This document shows positions 24,880 to 33,750 of a DNA stretch of 64,000 nucleotides, piece by piece. The notes below the pieces were generated by a model, which saw only the letters and a program-made list of their open reading frames with translations, made no database searches and was not told the origin of the DNA. The DNA is from Algoriphagus sp. (lineage in GTDB: Bacteria > Bacteroidota > Bacteroidia > Cytophagales > Cyclobacteriaceae): contig JAQSDM010000013.1 of assembly GCA_029945945.1 (NCBI GenBank), positions 353,223 through 417,222 on the forward strand, given 5' to 3'. A program made the translations under genes and the position numbers. The stretch's first letter is position 1, and each line of letters opens with the position of its first letter.

Positions 24880-26556
24880 ATGAAATCCTCAAGAAGAAAA
24901 TTTATAACCCAAATTGGAGCTCTTGGAGCAGGAACGGGATTGGTAAGTTTGACTCCTGTGATGGCAGAAACCACTATCGGGAAGAAAAAAACGAATTCTT
25001 CCTCGTTTACAGTTACCATTCTCCAAACCACCGACGTTCATTGCCAGATTCACGCCCATGATGAGTTGTTTTGGGAAAATGAACAAGCTGTTTTCCGCAA
25101 AACAGGAGGTTATTCTCACCTTAAGACTTTCCTCGACCGAGAAAGAAGCAAGGCCGACCATAGTTTTTTGATTGACACAGGAGACATGTTTCAGGGCTCA
25201 GAGCTTTCCGTGAAAACTACAGGAGAAGCAATGGTTCCGATCCTGAATGCACTTGATTACGATCTTTACCTTCCCGGAAACTGGGAAGTGATTTATTATA
25301 AAAAAACTATGCAGCACCTTTTGGGCTCTTTGACTGCCCCTAAGGTTTGTGCCAATATGTACCATGATTTGGGTGAAGGAAAAAAGGGAGAACTCATTTT
25401 CCCTCCATATCATATCTGGACTGTCAATGGTGTGAAAATTGGCTTTTTGGGCTATACGGACCATTTGGTACCTATTCGCCAATCTCCAAACTATAGCAAA
25501 GGAATCATCTACACAAAGCCGGAAGATAACCTGGCTCATTACGTGGATGTCCTTCGGAATCAGGAAAAATGTGCCTTTGTTGCGATCGTGGCTCACTTGG
25601 GACTTTCGCAGCAAATCCATCTTGCAAATATGCCTGCATGCGAAGGAGTCGACTACATCCTGGGAGGAGATACGCACGAGCGAGTGAGAAAACCGATTCA
25701 GGCCAAATATGCTAAAGTCGTCGAGCCTGGAGCTTTTGGTTCGTTCGTAGGCAAACTCGAGCTCAAAATTGAAAACGGAAAGGTAGTCAGCGATACCTAT
25801 GAGATGATGGAAGTGGACGCGAAGAAATATCCTGCTTCCCCGGAAATGGAAAAAATTGTGGCTCAATATGAAGGCCCATATCTGGAAGACATCCAAAAAG
25901 TGGTGGGCTACAGCACCATTCCACTTTACAGATATTTCGTGATCGAAAACACCATCGACACCATGATTCTGGATGCTATCAACTGGCAAGTACCGGACGT
26001 GGATATTGTTCTTTCAAATGGTTTCAGATTCTGCCCGCCAAGATCTACTCCGGATCAGACCGGAAATATCCCCATCACCAACGGTTTTATATTCGATATG
26101 CTTCCTGTTGACTCGCAGATTCGGACCGGAAAAGTAACCGGAAAGCAAATCCATGAATGGCTGGAGCGCGAACTAAACAACGTATTTGCAGCCGATGCTT
26201 CCAAGAGATTTGGAGGATGGGTGATCAAATTCAAAGGAATGGAAGTGGAGTTCAATGCTTTTGCAGAAGAAGGCAAGCGAGTGCAAAAAGCTGTTGTGAA
26301 AGGTCAGCCACTTGATCCTGAGAAAGTCTATCATATCTGTGCCTGCGAAAGAGACGGCGATCCTGATGATATGCTTTGCAGATTCAGAGGCGTGAAGGAA
26401 ACTGAAAACACTCCTTACACACTCCACCAAGCAATGAGAAGTTACCTGGAAACTAATTCTCCGGTAACACCAAAACCACCAAAATCAGCAGTTGCATTGG
26501 ATGCTCCGGCGACTTTGCTTACCCAAGTCACGGGAGTAGATTATCAATTCAAATAA
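24880..26556 (+). CDS. Tat-exported 5'-nucleotidase/SoxB-like metallophosphoesterase
   Basis: The 558-residue protein has a twin-arginine signal (SRRKFITQIGALGAG, 4-18). The metallophosphatase domain shows TDVH (D52, H54), DTGD (D102), AHLG (about 233) and GGDTHE (about 257), followed by the 5'-nucleotidase C-terminal domain (about 340-520, with the substrate-binding NGFRF). The third motif, normally GNHE, reads GNWE (133-136): the catalytic histidine is replaced by Trp, a change I associate with SoxB-type proteins. Nucleotidase or SoxB-like thiosulfohydrolase activity is therefore open. No other sox genes lie in the window. It stands alone between two terminators. Confidence 0.85.
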   Translation: MKSSRRKFITQIGALGAGTGLVSLTPVMAETTIGKKKTNSSSFTVTILQTTDVHCQIHAHDELFWENEQAVFRKTGGYSHLKTFLDRERSKADHSFLIDTGDMFQGSELSVKTTGEAMVPILNALDYDLYLPGNWEVIYYKKTMQHLLGSLTAPKVCANMYHDLGEGKKGELIFPPYHIWTVNGVKIGFLGYTDHLVPIRQSPNYSKGIIYTKPEDNLAHYVDVLRNQEKCAFVAIVAHLGLSQQIHLANMPACEGVDYILGGDTHERVRKPIQAKYAKVVEPGAFGSFVGKLELKIENGKVVSDTYEMMEVDAKKYPASPEMEKIVAQYEGPYLEDIQKVVGYSTIPLYRYFVIENTIDTMILDAINWQVPDVDIVLSNGFRFCPPRSTPDQTGNIPITNGFIFDMLPVDSQIRTGKVTGKQIHEWLERELNNVFAADASKRFGGWVIKFKGMEVEFNAFAEEGKRVQKAVVKGQPLDPEKVYHICACERDGDPDDMLCRFRGVKETENTPYTLHQAMRSYLETNSPVTPKPPKSAVALDAPATLLTQVTGVDYQFK

Positions 26557-26601
26557 AGTCAGTACCTGATAAACGCGAGAAAGTGTTTATTAATCCCCCG
26601 G

Positions 26602-26631
26602 AAAGCCGGCCTTTTGGTCGGCTTTTTTTTG
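26602..26631 (+). terminator. Rho-independent terminator after the phosphoesterase gene
   Basis: AAAGCCGGCC pairs with GGTCGGCTTT around a TTTT loop, followed by a T7 run. It lies inside the 5' extension of the acylase reading frame, which supports placing the acylase start downstream at 26692. Confidence 0.85.
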
Positions 26632-26691
26632 TTTGCAATAAAAGCGCATTTTGCAATCAATTCTTACCCAATCTATCCAAACCTAAATCGA

Positions 26692-28785
26692 ATGCAACTC
26701 ACCAGAATCGGGCTTTTCTTGCTCTTCTCGTTTTTCATTTTTTCCTGCGAAAGCACATACGATTCCTCCGGTTGGGACACTTCAAAAGTGCAGATTGCCC
26801 GGGATGAATTCGGAGTTCCCCATATTTTCGGAGAGAAAGATGCGGATGTGGCATACGGACTTGCATGGGCTCATTCGGAGGACGATTTTGGAACCATCCA
26901 AAAAACTGTCTTGGCTGGAAAAGCCATGGTCGGAAGAGTTTTTGGACAAGAAGGAGCGGCAGTGGATTTCTTCGTTCACCTGCTCGAAACACGAGAAATC
27001 GCGGCGGCGAAATATGAATCGAGTTTCTCTCCCGAATTCAAAAAAGTCCTTGAAGGCTATGCTGCCGGACTCAACGATTATGCTTTGGCACATCCGGAAG
27101 AAGTATTGCTGGCAGATGCTTTTCCGGTAACTACCAAAGAAATTGCTTCGGCTTACATTCTGTCTTTGGCACAAATGTCCGGTGCAGATCGGGCAGTGCA
27201 GCAGATTGTGAGTGGCAAAGTGGATGTGATTTCCGAAGATCAAAACCCAAAAGGATCGAATGCCATTGCCATCCATTCTTCCCGAACTGACTCCGGTGAA
27301 AACTTCCTCGCGATCAATTCCCACCAACCGCTCGACGGGCCTGTTGCCTGGTACGAAGCGCATCTTCATTCGGAAGAAGGTTGGAATATGCTGGGCGGAC
27401 TTTTCCCCGGTGGTGCGATGATTTTTCACGGTGTCAATGAAAATCTTGGCTGGGCGCATACGGTGAATTTTCCTGATTTGCTGGACATCTACCAATTGGA
27501 AATCAATCCTGAAAATGAAAATCAATACAAAGTCGATGGAGAATGGCTTGAACTGGAAGAACGCACAGTCTGGCTGAAAGTGAAGCTCTGGGATCTGATT
27601 ACGATCCCGATTCCAAAGAAAGTCTGGAAAAGTATTTACGGCCCAACGATGGTCACAGATCAGGGAGCTTTTTCCATTCGAATGGGAGCGCTTGAGCGGA
27701 TCGCAGCACCTGAACAGTGGTGGAGAATGAACAAAGCGAAGAATTATTCAGAGTTCAATGAAGCGATGAGCGTGATGCAATTGACGAGTTTCAATACCGT
27801 CTATGCCGATCGTCACGACACGATTTTCTACGTTAGCAATGCCCTTTTGCCCAAGCGGGAAGCTGGCTTTGACTATTCCGAAACTGTGGAGGGAAATACC
27901 AAAAAGACGCTTTGGAGTGATTTTTATGCCTTTTCTGAATTGCCGCAATATGTAAATCCAGCGTCCGGCTATCTCTACAATACCAACCATTCCCCTTTCA
28001 AAGGAAGTGCCCTGGAAGACAATCTGAACCCGGATCTTTTTGCAAAAGAGAATGATTACCAAAATCGGGACAATAACCGCTCACTTCGATTTAGAGAGCT
28101 CATGCCTGACACCGGCAGAATCAGCTACGAGCAGTTCAAGCTGATCAAATACGATGGGAAATTACCATCCCAACTTGCCTTTCGCACGAATATGGAGGCA
28201 TTATTTAATCTCAATCCCGATAGCCATCCGGAGATTGCAAAGCAAATCGAAACGCTGAAATCCTGGGACAAAACCTCGGGAATCGAAAGTGAAGGAGCAG
28301 CAATTTTTGCATTCCAATATTATTATTGGTGGGATGAGTTTTCGAAGACAGACCGGGATTTCAATACAAGCTTGACTGAAGCAGAAGCCGTACATGGATT
28401 ACGAGCTGCGAAAACTCACTTCGAAACTCATTTCGGAAAAGAGATCGTGACATTGGGTGAATATCAGAAGTTGGTCAGGGGTGAAAAAGCGCTCCCTCTT
28501 CCCGGAATCGACGATGTGATCACCGCAATGAGGTCACTTCCTTGGGAAAATGGGATCCGAAAAGGGACTCAGGGAGAATCATATATCATGATGGTCAGAT
28601 TTGGTGATGGACTCCCTAAAATCGAAACCATCAATGTCTACGGATCAAGCAATAAGCCTGAAAGCCCGCATTACGATGATCAGATGGAGCTTTTTCTTCA
28701 GCAGAAATTGAAACCGATGACCTTGGATAAAGCGGAAGTTTTGAAAAATGCGAAGCGGGTTTATAGTCCGGGAGATACCCATTAA
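26692..28785 (+). CDS. Penicillin acylase family lipoprotein
   Basis: The 697-residue protein starts at ATG 26692; the frame runs upstream to 26614 but that stretch crosses the terminator. The start gives a lipobox signal (FFIFSC, lipid Cys19). It is an Ntn-hydrolase of the penicillin/acyl-homoserine-lactone acylase family: IARDEFGVPHIFG near the N-terminus, then the autocleavage and nucleophile site S189 in NPKGSNAIAI and the conserved GGLFPGGAMIFHGVNENLGWAHT. The precursor would be cut into alpha and beta chains before S189. Substrates could be acyl-homoserine lactones, other N-acyl compounds or beta-lactams; the sequence does not decide. Confidence 0.9.
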   Translation: MQLTRIGLFLLFSFFIFSCESTYDSSGWDTSKVQIARDEFGVPHIFGEKDADVAYGLAWAHSEDDFGTIQKTVLAGKAMVGRVFGQEGAAVDFFVHLLETREIAAAKYESSFSPEFKKVLEGYAAGLNDYALAHPEEVLLADAFPVTTKEIASAYILSLAQMSGADRAVQQIVSGKVDVISEDQNPKGSNAIAIHSSRTDSGENFLAINSHQPLDGPVAWYEAHLHSEEGWNMLGGLFPGGAMIFHGVNENLGWAHTVNFPDLLDIYQLEINPENENQYKVDGEWLELEERTVWLKVKLWDLITIPIPKKVWKSIYGPTMVTDQGAFSIRMGALERIAAPEQWWRMNKAKNYSEFNEAMSVMQLTSFNTVYADRHDTIFYVSNALLPKREAGFDYSETVEGNTKKTLWSDFYAFSELPQYVNPASGYLYNTNHSPFKGSALEDNLNPDLFAKENDYQNRDNNRSLRFRELMPDTGRISYEQFKLIKYDGKLPSQLAFRTNMEALFNLNPDSHPEIAKQIETLKSWDKTSGIESEGAAIFAFQYYYWWDEFSKTDRDFNTSLTEAEAVHGLRAAKTHFETHFGKEIVTLGEYQKLVRGEKALPLPGIDDVITAMRSLPWENGIRKGTQGESYIMMVRFGDGLPKIETINVYGSSNKPESPHYDDQMELFLQQKLKPMTLDKAEVLKNAKRVYSPGDTH

Positions 28786-28824
28786 AATTAGCAAAGCGGA
28801 AATACTTTAATTAAATTTAATTCT

Positions 28825-29037
28825 ATGAAAATCACGCTTGATATTCCTTCCGACAAGGTTTCCTTCTTCCTTGAATTAATAGAAAACCTCAATTTTTCTA
28901 CTGTTGATGTTGAGAATCAATCAATCCCCGAATGGCAAAAAGATGAAGCCAAAAAAAGGATTTATGCCATAAAAAATGGTGAGATGAAAATTGAAATGTG
29001 GGAAGATGTGAAAGAGGAAATCTTTAAAAAGAAATGA
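28825..29037 (+). CDS. Small antitoxin-like protein
   Basis: The 70-residue protein begins MKITLDIPSDKVSFFLELIE and ends in a charged helix (WEDVKEEIFKKK). It overlaps the following ParE/RelE-type toxin gene by 4 bp (ATGA), which is the standard arrangement of a type II antitoxin. The N-terminal strand-helix pattern is like addiction-module antidotes of Bacteroidota. It lacks an obvious ribbon-helix-helix or HTH, so autoregulation is uncertain. AT-rich relative to the genes upstream. Confidence 0.75.
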   Translation: MKITLDIPSDKVSFFLELIENLNFSTVDVENQSIPEWQKDEAKKRIYAIKNGEMKIEMWEDVKEEIFKKK

Positions 29038-29333
29038 AGTTTGAAATCTCCATTTCTGAAGCTGCCAAATTCGAATTAAGAGAAGCATTCCTTTGGTATG
29101 AAGACCAATTGATGAATTTGGGAGATAAGTTTCAGGAAGAAATCTTTTCAGGCTTTGAATCGATAAAATCAAACCCAAACAAGTTTCAGACTCGCTACGA
29201 AAACGTTCGGGTTTATTTTTTAAGAAAATTTCCTTTTGGAATTCATTATACTCAATCAGAAAATTTAATCATAATCATAGGCATTTTCCATACCTCACAA
29301 AACCCAGAAAAATGGCGTAAACCCGGATTATGA
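29034..29333 (+). CDS. ParE/RelE-superfamily toxin
   Basis: The 99-residue protein has the ParE/RelE fold: EISISEAAKFELREAFLWYE at the N-terminus, IKSNPNKFQTRYENVRVYFLRKFPFGIHYT in the central sheet and a terminal FHTSQNPEKWRK, all typical of plasmid-stabilisation-type toxins. It is translationally coupled to the antitoxin. The likely action is gyrase inhibition (ParE) or mRNA cleavage (RelE); the FPFGIHY and FHTSQNP segments resemble ParE-like members more. Confidence 0.85.
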   Translation: MKFEISISEAAKFELREAFLWYEDQLMNLGDKFQEEIFSGFESIKSNPNKFQTRYENVRVYFLRKFPFGIHYTQSENLIIIIGIFHTSQNPEKWRKPGL

Positions 29334-29492
29334 AAGTTTAAATTGGTTTTATCGATGAAATCATCCATTTCATAAACTTTTTTTGATTCAATTTTACCCT
29401 TCCCAATTCCCATTCCTCCAGATTTCTGGGTAGTTTAGCTCTTAGAATTAACGCTGCTAAATTTGCCCCTCACGGCCATTGATTCTTTCTCC

Positions 29493-30179
29493 ATGCTGAC
29501 AATAACACCCGCTTTACGCAAAAGTCCAATCCTGATTTTGGCTTTGGCAATGTTCCAGATCTCTTGTGCAACCAGCCAAGCGACTTTCCGGATATTCGAA
29601 AAACCAATCACCTGGAATGAGGAAAGGGAAGAACTTTCTCTGAAATATCTGAAAGACCGACACGGCCTGGAGAAAGAAACCGCCAGTATTGACCCTCGCA
29701 TGGTGGTCGTTCACTGGACTGCTATCAATTCGATTGAGGTGACTTTTGATGTTTTCAATCCGGCAACGCTCGGTGGCAGAGAAGACCTGACCGGAGCAAG
29801 CAATCTGAATGTCTCCAGTCAGTTCCTCATCGATCGGGATGGTACAATTTTCCGACTTTTACCCGATACCACTTTTGCTCGGCACGTTATTGGCTTGAAT
29901 TATCTTGCGATAGGAATTGAGAATGTCGGAGGATCAGATTCACCTTTGACCAAGGAGCAACTTAAGGCGAACGAAAAACTCATTCGCTATCTCAAAAGAA
30001 AGTATCCAATTGAGTACGTGATCGGGCATCATGAGTACCAAAACTTCCAGACAACTGACCTTTGGAAAGAAACAGATCCCGATTATCGAACTGTAAAATC
30101 TGATCCCGGAGATGCATTTATGCAAAAACTTCGAAAAAATCTGACTGACCTGAACCTGAAACCAGTCCCAAAACTTTGA
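29493..30179 (+). CDS. N-acetylmuramoyl-L-alanine amidase (Amidase_2), lipoprotein
   Basis: The 228-residue protein starts at ATG 29493 and gives a lipobox signal (FQISC, lipid Cys25); an upstream in-frame TTG at 29463 is unlikely. The Amidase_2 zinc site is present: H74 in VVVHWT, H179 in VIGHHEY and D204 in KSDPGD, with H131 in ARHVIG as the further active-site histidine. It cleaves the bond between MurNAc and L-Ala in peptidoglycan fragments, as AmiD does, at the outer or inner membrane. It is the first gene of the amidase-GHL10-GNAT-AmpG-GH3 unit, 18 bp from the next gene. Confidence 0.88.
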   Translation: MLTITPALRKSPILILALAMFQISCATSQATFRIFEKPITWNEEREELSLKYLKDRHGLEKETASIDPRMVVVHWTAINSIEVTFDVFNPATLGGREDLTGASNLNVSSQFLIDRDGTIFRLLPDTTFARHVIGLNYLAIGIENVGGSDSPLTKEQLKANEKLIRYLKRKYPIEYVIGHHEYQNFQTTDLWKETDPDYRTVKSDPGDAFMQKLRKNLTDLNLKPVPKL

Positions 30180-30197
30180 ATTGCCAATTGACTACCT

Positions 30198-31841
30198 ATG
30201 TCATCCTTCACTAAATACCTTTTCCTTTTTCTGATTTCCGGCTTGTTGCTGGGAGCTTGTAAGACTCAAAAACCTTCCGGCACCGGCTCAAAAACCACCC
30301 CTCCGGCAACTTCAAAACCTACCCCAAACACATCCAACCTTCCAGTCAAAACCATTCCATTAGCTTCTGTATCCTTAAAACCGTTGAGTTATCAGCTACC
30401 TGAAATGCCAAGGGAATTTCGTGCCGTTTGGATCGCAACTGTTGCAAATATTGATTGGCCGGTATCCCCGACAGATCCGTATGTGAAGCAAAAGAGAGAT
30501 TTCATCGCTTTGCTTGATTATTACAAAGAGATGAATTTCAACGCAGTCATTGTTCAGGTTCGCACGGCGGGCGATGCTTTTTACCCGAGTAATTTTGCCC
30601 CCTGGTCCAAATACCTGACAGGAAAAGAAGGGAAAGCGCCTGATACAAATGAGAATCCGCTTACCTGGATGATCCAGGAATCACACGCCAGAGGACTTGA
30701 ATTTCACGCCTGGCTGAATCCATATCGGGCGACTTTTGACATGAAAACCGAGTTACTAAGCCCAAATCATGACTTCAATCAGCACCGGGACTGGATGCTG
30801 AAATACGGAACAAAGTATTATTACAACCCCGGACTTCCGCAGGTAAAAGCTCATCTGACCGCTGTAATAAAGGAAATTGTAGATAATTACGACATCGATG
30901 CAATCCACTTTGATGATTACTTTTATCCCTACAGAATAGCCAAAGAGACTTTCCCTGATAAAAAAACATACGATCAATACAAAAAGCCGGGCCAAACTCA
31001 GGATGACTGGAGAAGGGAAAATGTAAACGATCTCATCCAATCCGTACATGCGACAATCAAGACATCCAAGCCTTGGGTGCAATTCGGAATTTCTCCTTTT
31101 GGCGTTTGGAGAAACCAAGCCATGGATCCGAAGGGCTCCCCTACCCGAGCAGGCCAAACCAACTACGATGATCTTTTCGCCGACCCGATGACCTGGATGA
31201 AAAATGGGTGGATCGACTACCTCATTCCGCAGGTTTATTGGAGTATGGAGCATCCTTTGGCTTCGTACAGAAAGCTAAACGACTGGTGGTCCGATAATCA
31301 CCATGGCACCAACATTTATGTCGGAAACGGGCCCTATAAAATCCGGGAAGATTCAGATGCGGCATGGAAAATCCCAAGCGAAATCAATGCACAGGTTTCC
31401 TATACCCGAACCTTACCTACGATTCAGGGCAATGCCTTTTTCTCTGCGAAATCCCTTTATTCCAAAAATCAGGACGTAGCTTCCCTCCTGAAAAAAGAAC
31501 TTTACGACAAGCCCACTTTGCCTCCGGCTTTCGAACCTAAATCTCCATCGATTATCGATATTCCGGTCGTTTTCAGCGTTGAAACCACCACCGCACTCAC
31601 GAAAATCAGCCTGGAAAAACCCCTTGATCCTGCCATTCGATACGGTATGGTGCAGGGTGCTAATGAGCTCAATCTTCTCCATGACGCAGTAATCCATCCG
31701 GTTTGGGTAGGAGGAAGTCGTGCCAGATCACTTGAAGTAACCAGTCTGAATACCGAATATCTTGCCATTCGCTGGATTGATCATTTTGGACGAATCGTCC
31801 AAACACAGGTTTACCAAATCCCAAAATCTGCCCGTCCATGA
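30198..31841 (+). CDS. GHL10/DUF187 glycoside-hydrolase-like lipoprotein
   Basis: The 547-residue protein has a lipobox signal (LLLGAC, lipid Cys21), a short proline/threonine-rich linker, then the GHL10 TIM barrel beginning REFRAVWIATVANIDWP and containing EFHAWLNPYRATF, DAIHFDDYFYPY and DYLIPQVYWSMEH. The paired acidic residues in HFDDYFYPY are the likely catalytic or substrate site. Biochemical data for the family are few; digenic-type and peptidoglycan-related activities have been suggested. Overlap with the next gene by 4 bp and the neighbours suggest peptidoglycan glycan-strand cleavage at the cell surface (inference). Confidence 0.88.
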   Translation: MSSFTKYLFLFLISGLLLGACKTQKPSGTGSKTTPPATSKPTPNTSNLPVKTIPLASVSLKPLSYQLPEMPREFRAVWIATVANIDWPVSPTDPYVKQKRDFIALLDYYKEMNFNAVIVQVRTAGDAFYPSNFAPWSKYLTGKEGKAPDTNENPLTWMIQESHARGLEFHAWLNPYRATFDMKTELLSPNHDFNQHRDWMLKYGTKYYYNPGLPQVKAHLTAVIKEIVDNYDIDAIHFDDYFYPYRIAKETFPDKKTYDQYKKPGQTQDDWRRENVNDLIQSVHATIKTSKPWVQFGISPFGVWRNQAMDPKGSPTRAGQTNYDDLFADPMTWMKNGWIDYLIPQVYWSMEHPLASYRKLNDWWSDNHHGTNIYVGNGPYKIREDSDAAWKIPSEINAQVSYTRTLPTIQGNAFFSAKSLYSKNQDVASLLKKELYDKPTLPPAFEPKSPSIIDIPVVFSVETTTALTKISLEKPLDPAIRYGMVQGANELNLLHDAVIHPVWVGGSRARSLEVTSLNTEYLAIRWIDHFGRIVQTQVYQIPKSARP

Positions 31842-32317
31842 GAGACATGCTCGTTCGCCTGATCGGCCTTCCTGATGTATCTGAAATTGAAAAAACCCTT
31901 TTTACGAAGGAGAAAATCGTCTTTCGAAGAGCCATCGCTCCGGAAAAACATTTGGTGAGCGATTGGGTGATGGAGCAATTTGGGGCGTATTGGAAATCTG
32001 AAGTTGAAGTGGCATTCTCACGACAGCCTGTTTCATGCTGGCTTGCGCAAAGGGGAAATGATATTTTAGGCTTTGCTTGCTACGAGTCCACCGCACGCAA
32101 TTTCTTTGGCCCAACCGGGACATTGGAATCTGAGCGAGGGAAAGGAATCGGCAAAACACTTCTCGTAAAATCTCTTGAATCCCTTCGGGAAATGGGATAT
32201 GCATACGCAATTATCGGAGGAGTCGGCCCGGCAGAATTTTATCAAAAATCCGTTGATGCCCGGATCATTGAAGGCTCTGAAACAAGCATTTACGAGCACC
32301 TGATCCGTAAAAAATGA
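31838..32317 (+). CDS. GNAT family N-acetyltransferase
   Basis: The 159-residue cytoplasmic protein carries the acetyl-CoA-binding loop (GTLESERGKGIGKTLL, about 103-118), preceded by WLAQRGNDILGFACYES. Its ATG overlaps the stop of the GHL10 gene and its stop overlaps the ATG of the transporter gene, so it is translationally coupled on both sides. The substrate is unknown; an amino sugar or muropeptide from the same pathway is a reasonable guess, because the gene is embedded between salvage genes. Confidence 0.85.
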   Translation: MRDMLVRLIGLPDVSEIEKTLFTKEKIVFRRAIAPEKHLVSDWVMEQFGAYWKSEVEVAFSRQPVSCWLAQRGNDILGFACYESTARNFFGPTGTLESERGKGIGKTLLVKSLESLREMGYAYAIIGGVGPAEFYQKSVDARIIEGSETSIYEHLIRKK

Positions 32318-33585
32318 CTCAAACCACCCAAAAAAACCCTTGGTATTGGGTTCCTTCCCTCTACCTCACCGAAGGTATTCCTTACGTCATCATTATCTCA
32401 GTTTCAGTCATCATGTACAAAAAGCTCGGAGTTTCCAATTCCGACATTGGTTTGTACACCAGTTTCCTCTACCTGCCCTGGGTGATCAAGCCTATATGGA
32501 GCCCGATAGTGGATCTCTTTGGCACCAAACGAAAGTGGTTCCTCAGTATGCAACTAATCCTGGCTTTGGTCTTTCTCGGAGCAGGTTTGGTGACACCTTC
32601 CAATCAATTTTTCATCCTGACACTGGCCTTTTTCTGGATGGGAGCTTTTGCTTCTGCCACCAATGATATTGCTTCCGATGGAATGTATCTGATCGCGCTG
32701 AAACCCGACAAGCAAAGCTTTTTTGTGGGTTTGCGGGGCACTTTCTACCGGATCGGATTCATCACCGGACAAGGTTTGATAGTGATAATTGCAGGTTCGC
32801 TGGAGACTTCGCTTGGCGACACCACAAAGGCATGGTCTTACACGATGATTGTCGTGGCCGGATTGATGCTGATTTTGACTGCAGTCAATTATTTCACTAC
32901 TCCGATTGTCGAAGAAAAAACTGCAAAAGAGAAAGAAGAAGCAAGTTTCGGGGCTGTTTTCAAGACTTATTTCACCAAGAAAAATATCGCACTTTCCCTG
33001 GGCTTCGTCTTACTTTACAGACTTGGGGAATCTCAATTAGTAAAAATGGCCTCTCCATTCTTTTTAGATGAAATGGTAGAAGGAGGTTTGGGAATGAGTA
33101 CCTCCGAAGTTGGATTTATTTACGGCACACTTGGTGTAATTGCTTTGCTGGTCGGCGGAATATTGGGAGGAATTGCTATTTCCAGACATGGACTCGGAAA
33201 GTGTATGTTGCCCATGGCTTTTGCCATCAACTTGCCAAATATCCTGTACATCATACTTGCGTACTACCAACCTGAAAATCTATTTTTCTCAGCATCAGTA
33301 GTTGTCATCGAGCAGTTTGGATATGGATTCGGATTTGCCGCTTACATGGTTTTCCTGATTTACCTGGCAGAAGGAGTTTTCAAAACTTCCCACTATGCCA
33401 TCACAACAGGGTTTATGGCCATGGGAATGATGTTGCCGGGAATGTTATCTGGATACATGCAGGAATGGCTTGGCTACACCGGATTCTTCGTCTGGGTGGT
33501 AATCGCAACTATTCCGGCCTTTATCATGGCTGCGAGTGTTAAGTATCCCAAGGAATTTGGGAAGAAGCAGGAAGAAGAAAAATAA
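32314..33585 (+). CDS. AmpG-like MFS transporter
   Basis: The 423-residue protein has 12 predicted helices and AmpG-family features: LYLTEGIPYVIIISVSVIMY in helix 1, the TSFLYLPWVIKPIWSPIVDLFGTKRKW loop, and ASATNDIASDGMYL, equivalent to the conserved ATQDIAIDAY block of AmpG permeases. AmpG imports GlcNAc-anhydroMurNAc peptides through the inner membrane. Here it would move muropeptide or MurNAc/GlcNAc products released by the two lipoprotein hydrolases into the cytoplasm, to the GH3 enzyme encoded downstream. Overlaps the GNAT gene by 4 bp. Confidence 0.88.
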   Translation: MTQTTQKNPWYWVPSLYLTEGIPYVIIISVSVIMYKKLGVSNSDIGLYTSFLYLPWVIKPIWSPIVDLFGTKRKWFLSMQLILALVFLGAGLVTPSNQFFILTLAFFWMGAFASATNDIASDGMYLIALKPDKQSFFVGLRGTFYRIGFITGQGLIVIIAGSLETSLGDTTKAWSYTMIVVAGLMLILTAVNYFTTPIVEEKTAKEKEEASFGAVFKTYFTKKNIALSLGFVLLYRLGESQLVKMASPFFLDEMVEGGLGMSTSEVGFIYGTLGVIALLVGGILGGIAISRHGLGKCMLPMAFAINLPNILYIILAYYQPENLFFSASVVVIEQFGYGFGFAAYMVFLIYLAEGVFKTSHYAITTGFMAMGMMLPGMLSGYMQEWLGYTGFFVWVVIATIPAFIMAASVKYPKEFGKKQEEEK

Positions 33586-33750
33586 GAAGTTGGATGTCTT
33601 TATTCTCAATCAAATTGAAAAAACTATGATTTAGGAATAGTCGGAAAATCCAAACCCGAATTCAAATACAACCTTTAGAGTTCCTTGAACTTTACAATCT
33701 TTCAAACTCAGCTTTCCAATCTTTCAATTTTGAAATTTTCCAATTTTCAA
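33586..33750. repeat. Intergenic word repeats (CAATCTTTCAA / TTTTCCAA)
   Basis: The second half of the gap is made of TTTACAATCTTTCAAACTCA, then TTCCAATCTTTCAATTTTGA and AATTTTCCAATTTTCAA, an imperfect tandem array of about 11-13 bp units ending directly at the GH3 start codon. The upstream frame of the GH3 gene (from 33685) runs through this array, so the annotated start should be 33751. Confidence 0.55.

Noticed and set aside
25198..25989. 263-codon open frame on the minus strand
   Set aside because: It lies entirely inside the phosphoesterase gene, which has clear motifs and a Tat signal; the opposite-strand translation has no recognisable domain, signal or start context.
26614..26691. 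N-terminal extension of the penicillin acylase
   Set aside because: The extension is translated from the terminator of the previous gene and lacks a start context; starting at 26692 gives a proper lipoprotein signal.
26782..27525. 247-codon open frame on the minus strand
   Set aside because: Antisense to the penicillin acylase gene; rich in His, Phe and Ile as expected of a complementary frame, with no family resemblance.
33685..33750. N-terminal extension of the GH3 protein
   Set aside because: These codons come from the repeat array (NLSILKFSNFQ-like translation); NagZ-like proteins begin at the MNKSQKIAQIF start.
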